A stretch of DNA of 64,000 bases. Origin: an uncultured Erythrobacter sp. GTDB taxonomy: Bacteria > Pseudomonadota > Alphaproteobacteria > Sphingomonadales > Sphingomonadaceae. The stretch spans positions 294,945 through 358,944 of the forward strand of contig CANKYI010000002.1 of NCBI GenBank assembly GCA_947488085.1. Direction: 5' to 3'. Within the stretch, counting starts at the first letter, position 1. Each line of letters begins with the position of its first letter. Under the pieces are notes generated by a model, which was given only the letters and a program-made list of their open reading frames with translations, was not told the origin of the DNA and searched no databases. This document shows, in pieces, positions 44,535-53,061 of the stretch. The position numbers were made by a program, and so were the translations under genes.

Positions 44535-45662
44535 TTATTCGATCTCACCCTTGTCATCGGGGTCACCTGGCAATTCGATATTGCTAAAGGTGACCGTGCC
44601 TGTGCGGCCCTGACGGATGATCCGCTGGAACTTCTGCTCACGCTGGGCGAGCAATTGAGCCATGCTGCGCGGCAAGCGGAAGCTGTATGAGGTGCCATCC
44701 GAACTGGTGATGTTCGAATAGGTTGGCTCACGCACACCGCCTGCAAGATCAGCAATGTCATATTCGTTGACATTGGCGTTGATCTGCGTGGTTCCATCAA
44801 GGATCGCGCGGGTATCATCATTGGCAAATTGAGCGATATGGGCGCGCACGTCACCTTCGAAGTTCGAGAAGTAGAACGGTGCAACCTCTTCGAACAATTC
44901 CGAGACTTCGAGCGTATCACCGCGTTTCTGTGTTCCACGCAGCGAGTTTACGAAATCACGCGCGCCGCGGTCTAACAAACGACCAACATTGTCGGCATTG
45001 AATGCCTCACGTTGGATAGATGGACCGCCGATCTCACCGCGCCAGAAGCCATAGATAACGCGCGGATCGCGCCAATTGGCAAAAACGATCTTTTCGCGGA
45101 TATCGCGCGGCGACAGGGAAATCCCTTCGACCGTGATGAACCGTGCATCGTCAAGCGGCACACCGTTCACTTCCATCCTGCGCGGTTGGCGCACAGGCCA
45201 AGCCATGGCGATCTGTTCGATCATCGCAACATTGTGCAGATTGATCCAATAAGCGAGCTGTTCATTGCGGCTGAGCGCCTGAATATCGACGATATCGGCG
45301 GTTCGTTCCAGGTCCTGGCGATATTCGGTAAAGCTTGCGATCACATCGCTATCGAGGAAGGTGAACATAATGCGCGTACCTTCAAGGCGGTAACGCGAGA
45401 CGTGACCATATTGACGCCGCGTTCCAAATCCCTGCGAAGGCGGTCCTGCGGTCTCACGCAATGATGGGCCCATGGAAATTACGATGTTGCTCATCGCTTC
45501 ATTCCAGATCGTATAATCAATCCCGTCATTGTTGGGAGTGTCTGAGGGCGTGAAAGTCGCAAATTGCGGATCAGCAGCCGGACGCGTGTCTTGTGCAAAG
45601 GCGGGGGTGGCGCTGAGCGCGAGAGCGGAGCTGGCAAGAATAAGAGCCTGAATGCGTGGCAT
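44535..45662 (-). CDS. DUF547 secreted protein (paralogue 2)
   Basis: 375 residues from the ATG at 45662 behind AAAGGA; the extended reading upstream has no signal. The signal peptide is cleaved after LSATPAFAQ. It shares the DUF547 segments of its neighbour (LAYWINLHNVAMIEQI, RDIREKIVFANWRDPRVIYGFWRGEIGGPSIQ, FVNSLRGTQKRG). It is exported, with unknown activity. The two genes are probably an old duplication, now with separate 3' ends. Confidence 0.87.
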   Translation of the reverse strand: MPRIQALILASSALALSATPAFAQDTRPAADPQFATFTPSDTPNNDGIDYTIWNEAMSNIVISMGPSLRETAGPPSQGFGTRRQYGHVSRYRLEGTRIMFTFLDSDVIASFTEYRQDLERTADIVDIQALSRNEQLAYWINLHNVAMIEQIAMAWPVRQPRRMEVNGVPLDDARFITVEGISLSPRDIREKIVFANWRDPRVIYGFWRGEIGGPSIQREAFNADNVGRLLDRGARDFVNSLRGTQKRGDTLEVSELFEEVAPFYFSNFEGDVRAHIAQFANDDTRAILDGTTQINANVNEYDIADLAGGVREPTYSNITSSDGTSYSFRLPRSMAQLLAQREQKFQRIIRQGRTGTVTFSNIELPGDPDDKGEIE

Positions 45663-45918
45663 GGAAAGCAGTCCTTTTTTCAAATGCCGGCCCTTCTGTT
45701 GGAGCCTTGCAGGGGTGCCCATTTGGGTGTGGGCGGTTAAAGTTTCGTTGTGAGGCAAGAACCAACCCATTTTGCGGGGATGTTCCAGCGGGTCAGGAAC
45801 GCGAGCCGATAAGCTTGCCTCACGAGGTAGTCTATAGATCACTGAAATGATGTTTTGTTCCCGGTTATCGGGTGAGGTGTGTTATTCGTCGAATACACTC
45901 GCCGCTCGCCGGGCCAGC

Positions 45919-46449
45919 TCAGCCTGCATCAGCAGTGAGACAGGTTTGCCGGGTCTCGCGGTCATGTTCGGCGTCCCACTCGCGATCAGGGTCTTCATGA
46001 TTGTCCCAGATATCGCCGTTGGGGTCATGAAAGCACACTCGCTTTTCTATGTGACTACGGCTGATTAAGTGCCACTTGCCGTCGACGTCGCGTTGAACGG
46101 CGGCTACCAATGTCGAACCAGGAAGATAGGCGGCATGTTGCGAGATGCGATAAGTCTGGCGGCCGACTTCTTGATCGCTGCCCAACATATCCACCGGGTC
46201 GAGCACAATATCCCAAATCGCATTCCAGCAAATGACTTCTGGCGGGCAGGGCGGGAAACCCACATGGGTCATTTCAACCACCCGCGCTAGATAGACGGCG
46301 GTGAAGTCTTCATCGAGTTGCGGGGGCGTTTGTGTTTCGGTTTGTAGGATAATGGTCTGCTGAGCTGTGACTGGTTGGCCGACAGTACACAACAAAAGAG
46401 CGAAAGCGCCAAACGCTCTCGCTCCATTGTGTTTGTTCCAAAATGCCAT
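45919..46449 (-). CDS. Secreted protein, unknown
   Basis: 176 residues with a signal peptide ending near GQPVTAQQ. The mature part has four Cys (PPCPPEVICW, RVCFHDP, RQTCLTAD) that probably form disulfides, and a His/Asp/Glu-rich end (NHEDPDREWDAEHDRE) that may bind metal. No family is recognised. It starts 11 bases after infC on the same strand, so it may be read through from infC. Confidence 0.6.
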   Translation of the reverse strand: MAFWNKHNGARAFGAFALLLCTVGQPVTAQQTIILQTETQTPPQLDEDFTAVYLARVVEMTHVGFPPCPPEVICWNAIWDIVLDPVDMLGSDQEVGRQTYRISQHAAYLPGSTLVAAVQRDVDGKWHLISRSHIEKRVCFHDPNGDIWDNHEDPDREWDAEHDRETRQTCLTADAG

Positions 46450-46460
46450 GAAAGCGACGG

Positions 46461-47003
46461 CTACTTCGGCGCGAGTACCATCAGCATTTGGCGGCCTTCG
46501 AGCCTTGGAAACGCCTCGACCTTGGCCGTTTCTTCGACATCGGTCTGAACCCGCTTAAGCAGGTCCATGCCCAGATGTTGGTGCGCCATTTCACGGCCAC
46601 GAAAGCGAAGTGTTACCTTCACTTTGTCGCCTTGGTCGATGAATTTGTTCACGTTGCGCATCTTCACGTCATAATCATGCGTGTCGATATTGGGACGCAT
46701 TTTGACTTCTTTGATGTCCTGCGTCTTTTGCGTCTTGCGCGCGGCATTGGCTTTTTTCTGAGCCTCATACCGATATTTGCCGACATCGAGATATTTGCAC
46801 ACGGGCGGGTCCGCATTGGGGGACACTTCGACGAGGTTGAGACCTTTCTCATTGGCCTCCTCCATCGCTTCGCGCGTGAACATTACGCCACGGTTCTCAC
46901 CTTCCTCGTCAATTACGCGGACTTTGGGAACCTGGATTAAATTATCGTAGCGAGGGCCGCTTTTAACGGGCGGGGCCATCGAACGCCTAGGTGGACGGGC
47001 TAT
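46461..47003 (-). CDS. infC: Translation initiation factor IF-3, probable ATA start
   Basis: 180 residues when started at the ATA at 47003. That codon stands 7 bases after a perfect AGGAG, and adds ARPPRRS before the first ATG (46979), which itself has no ribosome site. The resulting length is the family norm. Rare AUU/AUA/AUC starts are a known IF-3 autoregulation device, because IF-3 rejects non-canonical starts. The domains are clear: N-domain [14 protein letters not shown] and [13 protein letters not shown], linker rich in Lys/Ala, C-domain [17 protein letters not shown] and QMLMVLAPK. Confidence 0.93.
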   Translation of the reverse strand: MARPPRRSMAPPVKSGPRYDNLIQVPKVRVIDEEGENRGVMFTREAMEEANEKGLNLVEVSPNADPPVCKYLDVGKYRYEAQKKANAARKTQKTQDIKEVKMRPNIDTHDYDVKMRNVNKFIDQGDKVKVTLRFRGREMAHQHLGMDLLKRVQTDVEETAKVEAFPRLEGRQMLMVLAPK

Positions 47004-47065
47004 GTGTTATCTCCTGAAGTAGCCTGATTCTGAAAGCGCGATATAGGGTGATTTGGCCGGGAGCG

Positions 47066-47800
47066 CTAGGTGCCAGCGCGATAAAGCGGAAACCTTACCA
47101 GTTTGCCCTTTGCCGCCAACACCGCATCGATCGCATGGGCAGGGCTGAGCGCCTCCAATATCTCTGGCGCGCCTGCATCCATGCCGCCTGTGTAAGCGCC
47201 AAAAGCGGGCAGGATCATGCGCTCCGTCTCAGGCGTGCGGCTGACCACGGCGCAGGGTCGCGCAATGTGCCGGTTGCGCACTTTGACCCGCATTTTGGGG
47301 TGGTAATGCCCGGACATCTCCGCTCGCGTCTCACCCGGCTGCGCCTCATGCCTAAGGACGATGCCGGAAAGCTCCATCTCATCGGTCATATCCGCACCGA
47401 AACCGCGCTCCATCTGCTCATCATGATTGCCGGTGATCCACACCCAATCCAGCGCCCGGATCAACGCCTCCAGCATGCCAGAAGCATAAGGATCGAGCCG
47501 CCGCGCGCCTGCATCATCATGGAAGTTATCGCCCAAAGTGATCACCCGGCGTGCGCCTGTTGCTTTGACGGCGTCGGCAATCCGCTCCAGCGTCTCCCGG
47601 CTGTCATAGGGGGGCAGCATCGTCCCGTGCTGCGCGTACCAACTGCCCTTTTCTAGATGCAGATCGGTGACCAGCAACGCGCGTTCTTTGGGCCAATAGA
47701 GCGCGTTGGATTTGGTCAGCACCATCTCATGACCCGAAAACTCAAAAGGGGCGAACTCAAACGCCGCAGCAGAATCAGAAGGGAACGAAACGGGAACCAT
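47066..47800 (-). CDS. pdeM: Ligase-associated DNA damage response endonuclease PdeM-like
   Basis: 244 residues from the ATG at 47800; upstream in-frame ATG and TTG codons are possible and the start is uncertain. It is a metallophosphoesterase: TDLHLEKGSW, LGDNFHDD, ITGNHDEQ and SGHYHPKM give the full set of metal ligands. This subfamily usually sits with an ATP-dependent DNA ligase and helicase (LigD-like Lhr/PdeM set), but none of those genes is near here. It probably processes DNA ends or phosphodiesters. Confidence 0.82.
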   Translation of the reverse strand: MVPVSFPSDSAAAFEFAPFEFSGHEMVLTKSNALYWPKERALLVTDLHLEKGSWYAQHGTMLPPYDSRETLERIADAVKATGARRVITLGDNFHDDAGARRLDPYASGMLEALIRALDWVWITGNHDEQMERGFGADMTDEMELSGIVLRHEAQPGETRAEMSGHYHPKMRVKVRNRHIARPCAVVSRTPETERMILPAFGAYTGGMDAGAPEILEALSPAHAIDAVLAAKGKLVRFPLYRAGT

Positions 47801-47852
47801 GCGCCATGCTTTGCCCGCCATCACGGCATTTGGCAAGAGCGAGTGGGCAGAG

Positions 47853-47866
47853 TTGATTTGTGTCAA
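47853..47866. promoter_or_regulatory. FixK/FNR-type box upstream of hemF
   Basis: TTGAT-TTGT-GTCAA matches the FixK/FnrL consensus TTGAT-N4-(A/G)TCAA. It lies 64 bases upstream of the hemF ATG. A second overlapping dyad, GTGTCAA-N6-TTGACAC (47860-47879), contains a TTGACA that could be a -35 element. Confidence 0.55.
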
Positions 47867-47889
47867 ATCCCGTTGACACCAAAGATGTA

Positions 47890-47907
47890 GTGTTCATGGT
47901 TGAACAC
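47890..47907. promoter_or_regulatory. Palindromic operator candidate at hemF promoter
   Basis: GTGTTCA-TGGT-TGAACAC is a perfect inverted repeat with 7-base arms, 22 bases upstream of the hemF ATG. This is where a repressor would overlap the -10 or transcription start. No regulator gene is adjacent, and the motif is not one I can assign. Confidence 0.4.
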
Positions 47908-47929
47908 AACTTGGACAGGGACCACAAGC

Positions 47930-48787
47930 ATGAGTGAATGGGCAGGCCACACAGCAAAAGCACGGCAATGGTTTGAAAGCCTGCGTGACCAAATCTGCGC
48001 TGCTTTCGAAGAGATTGAGCGTGAAGCGGGTTCAGATGCGGCATTCCAATACACGCCGTGGAGCCGGTCTGAAGAGGGCAACGAAGATCCCGGCGGCGGT
48101 GTTCAGGGCCTGATGAAGGGTAAGGTGTTCGAAAAAGTCGGCGTCAACGTCTCAACCGTGCGCGGCAGTTTTCCCAAAGAATTCGCCGGATCTGTGAACG
48201 GCGCGGATGAAGACAATCCGGGCTTTACCGCCACCGGCATCAGTCTGGTTGCGCATATGGCCAATCCGCATGCGCCTGCCGTGCATATGAACACGCGGTT
48301 TTTGACTACGGGCAAGGCATGGTTCGGCGGTGGCGCTGATTTAAACCCTCCGATCCCCTATGATGAGGATACTGAGCAATTTCACGCGACCATGCGCGCG
48401 GCATGCGCGGCGCACAATCCGACCTATTATGAGCGGTACAAACAGTGGGCGGATGACTATTTCTACATTCCCCACCGCGAGGTTCATCGCGGGGTTGGCG
48501 GGATTTTCTATGATCATCTTGAATGTGACGATGACCCCAGCTTTGATCGCAATTTCGCCTTCACTCAGGATGTCGGCAAAGCGTTTCTCGACATCTATCC
48601 AGCACTTATCCGCAAGCGAATGAATGCGGATTTCACGCCTGAAGACGAAGCGCGCCAGCTGGAATATCGCGGGCGCTATGCCGAGTTTAACCTCGTCTAT
48701 GATCGCGGCACGATCTTTGGCCTCAAAACTGGCGGCAATATTGACGCGATCCTGATGAGCCTGCCCCCGCGCGCCACTTGGAGTTAG
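47930..48787 (+). CDS. hemF: Oxygen-dependent coproporphyrinogen III oxidase
   Basis: 285 residues from the ATG at 47930 (AGGGA 9 bases upstream). It converts coproporphyrinogen III to protoporphyrinogen IX with oxygen, a step of haem synthesis in the cytoplasm. Signatures: GVNVSTVRGSFP, GISLVAHMANPHAP, HMNTRFL, WFGGGADLNPP, IPHREVHRGVGGIFYD and FNLVYDRGTIFGLKTGGN. The upstream FixK/FNR-like box suggests oxygen control. The stop codon overlaps that of the convergent histidine kinase gene. Confidence 0.96.
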   Translation: MSEWAGHTAKARQWFESLRDQICAAFEEIEREAGSDAAFQYTPWSRSEEGNEDPGGGVQGLMKGKVFEKVGVNVSTVRGSFPKEFAGSVNGADEDNPGFTATGISLVAHMANPHAPAVHMNTRFLTTGKAWFGGGADLNPPIPYDEDTEQFHATMRAACAAHNPTYYERYKQWADDYFYIPHREVHRGVGGIFYDHLECDDDPSFDRNFAFTQDVGKAFLDIYPALIRKRMNADFTPEDEARQLEYRGRYAEFNLVYDRGTIFGLKTGGNIDAILMSLPPRATWS

Positions 48788-50643
48788 GCGGCGTTCGCGT
48801 TCGGTTTGGGCAGCCCGCCCGGCAACCATTGATCGAGGGTCTGCGTCAATTGATTCATTGATAATGGCTTAGCGAGATGCGCCTGCATCCCTACGGCAAA
48901 GCAGTTTTCGATATCATCCTGGAATGCATTGGCGGTGACCGCGATGATCGGTAGGTCATCTTCGGTCAGACCCGCCGCCCGCAGACGCTTGGTCGCTCCA
49001 AAGCCGTCCAGCCGCGGCATTTGCAGGTCCATCAGTACCAGATGATATGGGCGTCCGATTGCGCGGGCCTGATGCACCATGCTGACCGCTTCCAAGCCAT
49101 CTTCGGCACATTCAATGGTGATCCCCAGTCGTGCGAGCATCTGTGTGACCAATTCGCGATTGATATCGAAATCTTCGGCCACCAGAACGCGCAATTGGTC
49201 CGGCGAACCGGATTTGGGCGTGGCATCAGGCCGCACTTCAGCTTTTGGCGGCAAAGCGGGCGTGGAAATTTCCTCTTTGGCTGAGATCGGCGGAGCGTTT
49301 GCGCGCACTAGAGGGATAGTGAGTGTAAAGGTGGACCCTTCATCGACCACGCTGCTGACTTCGAGCGAGCCGCCCAGCACCTGCGCCAGATTGCGACTGA
49401 TTGCGAGGCCAAGGCCGGTGCCGCCGCGCTCGGTCTTGGAATGATCGCCCTCTTGCATAAAGGGGTCAAAGATCCGCTCCAGCATTTTGGGCGATATGCC
49501 GGTACCGGTGTCGCTGACTTCGAAAATCAAAGCGCCATCCGCCCTTCGCAAAGACAGCGAAACCATACCCTGATCGGTGTAGCGCACCGCGTTGGAGAGC
49601 AAATTGACGAGGATTTGGCGCAACCTCAGCGTGTCTGCCGTGAAATAGGCAGGGGCATCGGCGGCGATATTCTCTGACAGACGGATACGTTTTCGCTGCG
49701 CCTCGGGTTGGACGGATTGCAACGCATTGGCGATCAGGTCCGCGGAGCTGGTTCGTACTGGCTTGACTTCGACTTTGCCTGCCTCGACCTTCGTGAAATC
49801 GAGGATTTCTTTGAGCAAAGCCTGCAAGGAATGGCCCGATTCCACGATATAATTGGCGTGCTGTTGCTGTTGTGGGTTCAATTCGGATTGCGCCAGCATT
49901 TCGGCAAAGCCCAACAGACCATTCATTGGCGTGCGGATTTCGTGGCTCATGCGCGCCAGAAAAAGCCCCTTTGCCCGGGCCAAAGCATGGGCATCGGCGC
50001 TGGCTTCGCGCAATTCGTGCTGCATCTCTTCTTCGGCGGTGCGATCTTTGAATATTCCTAGCAAAGCGACCGGCGTGCCATCCACTGCAAACTCAACGCT
50101 CGCGCCAGCTTCGACGTTACGCATGTTTCCTTGTGCGTTGATCAACCGCACTTTGAAGGATTCAAACTCTCCAGACAGGCGCGCTCGATCGATGGAGGTG
50201 ACCACGATATCGCGGTCTTCCTCGTGATAGTAATCCAATGCCTGATCGAGGCTGGGCGGAGTGCCCGGCTCCAATCCATGGATCGCATAGGTTGTGTCGG
50301 ACCAGAAGACGTCATCGCTGTTGAGGTCGAGCCGCCAGTGGCCAATTTTTGCATAGGCCTCTGTCGTTTTGAGCCAGTGCATTTTTTCTTCCAGCTCACG
50401 CCGGGCGGCGGCGTTGCCACGCGCTTGCGCCCCAAACTGTTCACGAACCGACATTTCCCGCAGGCCTAAAGCGAGCGCTCCCATGCCCACGGCGATCAAA
50501 GAGGGGGCAACGGCCAGCTGTTGCAACGCCGGTGATGTCGCATCCACCAAAGCCACAACAATCGCGACAACGCCGCAACCAAGCGCGGCATAGCCGGCAA
50601 TGCCAGGCTTGGAGCTGTTATCTGAAAGCGTGAGTTCGGACAT
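48784..50643 (-). CDS. Hybrid sensor histidine kinase/response regulator
   Basis: 619 residues from the ATG at 50643 (MSELTLSDNS). Two N-terminal membrane helices (~12-62) are followed by a coiled segment, a PAS domain (~90-210), a HisKA box FLARMSHEIRTPMNG, and an ATPase domain (NLLSNAVRYTDQG, DTGTGIS, GGTGLGLAISRNL). After a Pro/Lys linker comes a receiver with phospho-acceptor Asp in VLMDLQMPRLDG and Lys in LAKPLS. It senses an unknown cue at the inner membrane. No histidine-phosphotransfer gene is nearby. Confidence 0.92.
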   Translation of the reverse strand: MSELTLSDNSSKPGIAGYAALGCGVVAIVVALVDATSPALQQLAVAPSLIAVGMGALALGLREMSVREQFGAQARGNAAARRELEEKMHWLKTTEAYAKIGHWRLDLNSDDVFWSDTTYAIHGLEPGTPPSLDQALDYYHEEDRDIVVTSIDRARLSGEFESFKVRLINAQGNMRNVEAGASVEFAVDGTPVALLGIFKDRTAEEEMQHELREASADAHALARAKGLFLARMSHEIRTPMNGLLGFAEMLAQSELNPQQQQHANYIVESGHSLQALLKEILDFTKVEAGKVEVKPVRTSSADLIANALQSVQPEAQRKRIRLSENIAADAPAYFTADTLRLRQILVNLLSNAVRYTDQGMVSLSLRRADGALIFEVSDTGTGISPKMLERIFDPFMQEGDHSKTERGGTGLGLAISRNLAQVLGGSLEVSSVVDEGSTFTLTIPLVRANAPPISAKEEISTPALPPKAEVRPDATPKSGSPDQLRVLVAEDFDINRELVTQMLARLGITIECAEDGLEAVSMVHQARAIGRPYHLVLMDLQMPRLDGFGATKRLRAAGLTEDDLPIIAVTANAFQDDIENCFAVGMQAHLAKPLSMNQLTQTLDQWLPGGLPKPNANAA

Positions 50644-50831
50644 ATCACAGGCGTAACTCAGCGGCGCTTTCTGCTCCTTTGAACCGCAGATAGGGACAAT
50701 AACGGGTGGTAATCTAACTGAGGAATTTGGTGTGCCGGTAGCGCCTGATTTGCCACCGCCACAACTATTCTCGTGCATGGGCAACAACGCGCTTGCTCCG
50801 GTGGGCAGGTCGGCACATATTCACACACGAC

Positions 50832-52922
50832 ATGATGCGCCAATATGAACTTGTGGAACGGGTCAAAGCCTATGATCCGGAGGCTGACGAGGCCTTGCTG
50901 AACCGCGCCTATGTCTACACCGTTCAAAAACACGGCAGCCAGAAACGCGCCAGCGGTGACCCGTATTTCTCGCATCCGATCGAAGTCGCGGGCCTGATGA
51001 CGGACCTGCAGCTGGATCAAGAAACGATCATCACCGCCTTGCTGCATGATACGGTTGAGGACACGCTGGTCACAATCGATGATATCGAGGCGAATTTCGG
51101 CCTAGAGGTCGCGCGGCTGGTCGATGGTGTGACTAAGCTGTCAAAGATCGAAGCGATGCCAGAAGACGAGCGGGCGGCGGAGAATTTGCGCAAATTCCTG
51201 CTCGCTATGTCTGAGGATATCCGCGTGCTGCTCGTCAAGCTGGCGGACCGGCTGCACAATATGCGCACGCTCCACTTCATCAAAAAGCCGGAAAAGCGTC
51301 AGCGGATTGCGCGTGAGACGATGGAAATCTACGCGCCCCTTGCCGAGCGTGTGGGCATGTATGAATATATGCGCGAGATGCAGGCACTGGCATTCAAGGA
51401 GCTGGAGCCAGAGGCCTACACCACAATCACCGACCGGCTGGATGAGCTGCGCGGGCAAGATGGCGGGCAGGTTGATGCGATTGCGCTTTCGATCAAACAG
51501 GCGCTGGCCGAGGCGGGCCTGAACGTCGAAGTGATGGGCCGCGAAAAGCATCCATTTTCGATCTGGCAAAAGATGTCAGAGCGGCATGTCAGCTTTGAGC
51601 AGGTCACTGATATCATGGCGTTTCGTGTGCTGACCGAAGATGACGCCGATTGTTACCGCGCGATGGGGGTTCTGCATACGACGTGGCAATTCCTGCCGGG
51701 GAGATTCAAGGACTATATCTCTACACCGAAAAACAACGGTTATCGCTCGCTTCACACATCCTTGATGTACGAAAATTCGATGCGGGTGGAGGTGCAGATA
51801 CGCACACGCGAAATGCACCGCCGCAATGAATTCGGGCTAGCTGCGCATTGGGCTTACAAGCAATCGGACAAGGCCGATGGCGAAGTCGGATGGCTGCGTG
51901 ATCTGATCGAAATTGTCGATGCCAGCCACGATGCGGAGGAACTGCTCGAACACACGCGTATGGCGATTTACCAGGATCGCATCTTTGCGTTCACACCCAA
52001 GGGCGCTTTGTTCCAACTGCCCAAAGGCTCGACCGCCGTTGATTTCGCCTTTGCGGTCCACACCGATCTGGGCCTTGCTTGTGTTGGGGCCAAGATCAAC
52101 GGGCGTCACATGCCGCTGCGCACACAATTGGCCAATGGCGATGTGGTGGAGATTATCAAAGGCAAAGCCGCCGATGCGCAGATGTCTTGGCTGGGCTTTG
52201 TGGTGACTGGCAAAGCGCGTGCCTCGATCCGGCGTGCAGTCCGATTGAAAGAACGCGGTGAGGTTGCCGAAATCGGCGCAAAGTTATTCGACGAGATCAC
52301 CACCCGCGTCCCCGCCCGGATCGGGAAAAAGGCTATTCGTGCAGCGGTGGAACGCTTGGGGCTGGAGGAGCCCGATGACCTGATGTTCGCCATTGGCTCT
52401 GCCAAATTGACTGACCGCGAAGTGATGGAAGCGCTTGTCCCCGGTTGCACTGCGGAATTTGAAGAGGACGAGGAATGGTCGCGCCATGAACGCGAAATCT
52501 CGATCCGCGGTCTGACGCCTGGTGTCGCGTTCGAACTGGCGGAATGCTGCCACCCCGTCCCCGGCGACCGGATCGTGGGCCTGCGCCGTAAAGGCCAGCG
52601 GGTGAGCGTGCACACTATCGATTGCCTTGAACTGGCAGATGGCGTCGACACCGACTGGCTTGACCTCAATTGGGGCCGCCGTTCGCATGGGGCCACTGGA
52701 CGATTGGCGGTAACGATCTATGACCGCCCGGGCACTTTGGCAGAGATGGCGGGCATTTTTGCGCAGAACAAGATTAACGTGACAAGCCTGATCCAAACGC
52801 AGCTCGACCACCCGTTTACGACCTACAATATCGATGCCGAAGTGCAGGATTTGGCGCACCTTACCCGCATATTGAGCGCCTTGCGCGCCAGCGATGCTGT
52901 GGCGCAGGCAGATCGCCTCTGA
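50832..52922 (+). CDS. rel: Bifunctional (p)ppGpp synthetase/hydrolase
   Basis: 696 residues from the ATG at 50832. The hydrolase HD domain has HPIEVAGLMT and LLHDTVEDT. The synthetase domain has VTDIMAFRVL and GRFKDYISTPKNNGYRSLHT. A TGS domain (FTPKGALFQLPKGSTAVDFAF) and a C-terminal ACT domain (YDRPGTLAEMAGIFAQNKIN) follow. Both active sites look intact, as expected for the single Rel of alphaproteobacteria. It controls the stringent response alarmone in the cytoplasm. It is divergent from the histidine kinase gene. Confidence 0.95.
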   Translation: MMRQYELVERVKAYDPEADEALLNRAYVYTVQKHGSQKRASGDPYFSHPIEVAGLMTDLQLDQETIITALLHDTVEDTLVTIDDIEANFGLEVARLVDGVTKLSKIEAMPEDERAAENLRKFLLAMSEDIRVLLVKLADRLHNMRTLHFIKKPEKRQRIARETMEIYAPLAERVGMYEYMREMQALAFKELEPEAYTTITDRLDELRGQDGGQVDAIALSIKQALAEAGLNVEVMGREKHPFSIWQKMSERHVSFEQVTDIMAFRVLTEDDADCYRAMGVLHTTWQFLPGRFKDYISTPKNNGYRSLHTSLMYENSMRVEVQIRTREMHRRNEFGLAAHWAYKQSDKADGEVGWLRDLIEIVDASHDAEELLEHTRMAIYQDRIFAFTPKGALFQLPKGSTAVDFAFAVHTDLGLACVGAKINGRHMPLRTQLANGDVVEIIKGKAADAQMSWLGFVVTGKARASIRRAVRLKERGEVAEIGAKLFDEITTRVPARIGKKAIRAAVERLGLEEPDDLMFAIGSAKLTDREVMEALVPGCTAEFEEDEEWSRHEREISIRGLTPGVAFELAECCHPVPGDRIVGLRRKGQRVSVHTIDCLELADGVDTDWLDLNWGRRSHGATGRLAVTIYDRPGTLAEMAGIFAQNKINVTSLIQTQLDHPFTTYNIDAEVQDLAHLTRILSALRASDAVAQADRL

Positions 52923-53061
52923 GCACACCCCAATGAGGGGTGATCGCTAGATATCACTTAACCATGGTTTAAACGCGCTTGCACCATCCAAGACGCACGC
53001 GTTTGATCCCATGCAAAACCTTGTGTGTTCGGGCGCGACAACTGGAGTTGTGGCCCCGAAC

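Noticed and set aside
45775..45830. GGAAC elements near the second DUF547 gene as EcfG promoters
   Set aside because: No GTT-containing -10 at 16-17 bases on either strand.
52926..52942. Hairpin after rel as a terminator
   Set aside because: The CACCCC/GGGGTG stem is short and lacks a U-run.
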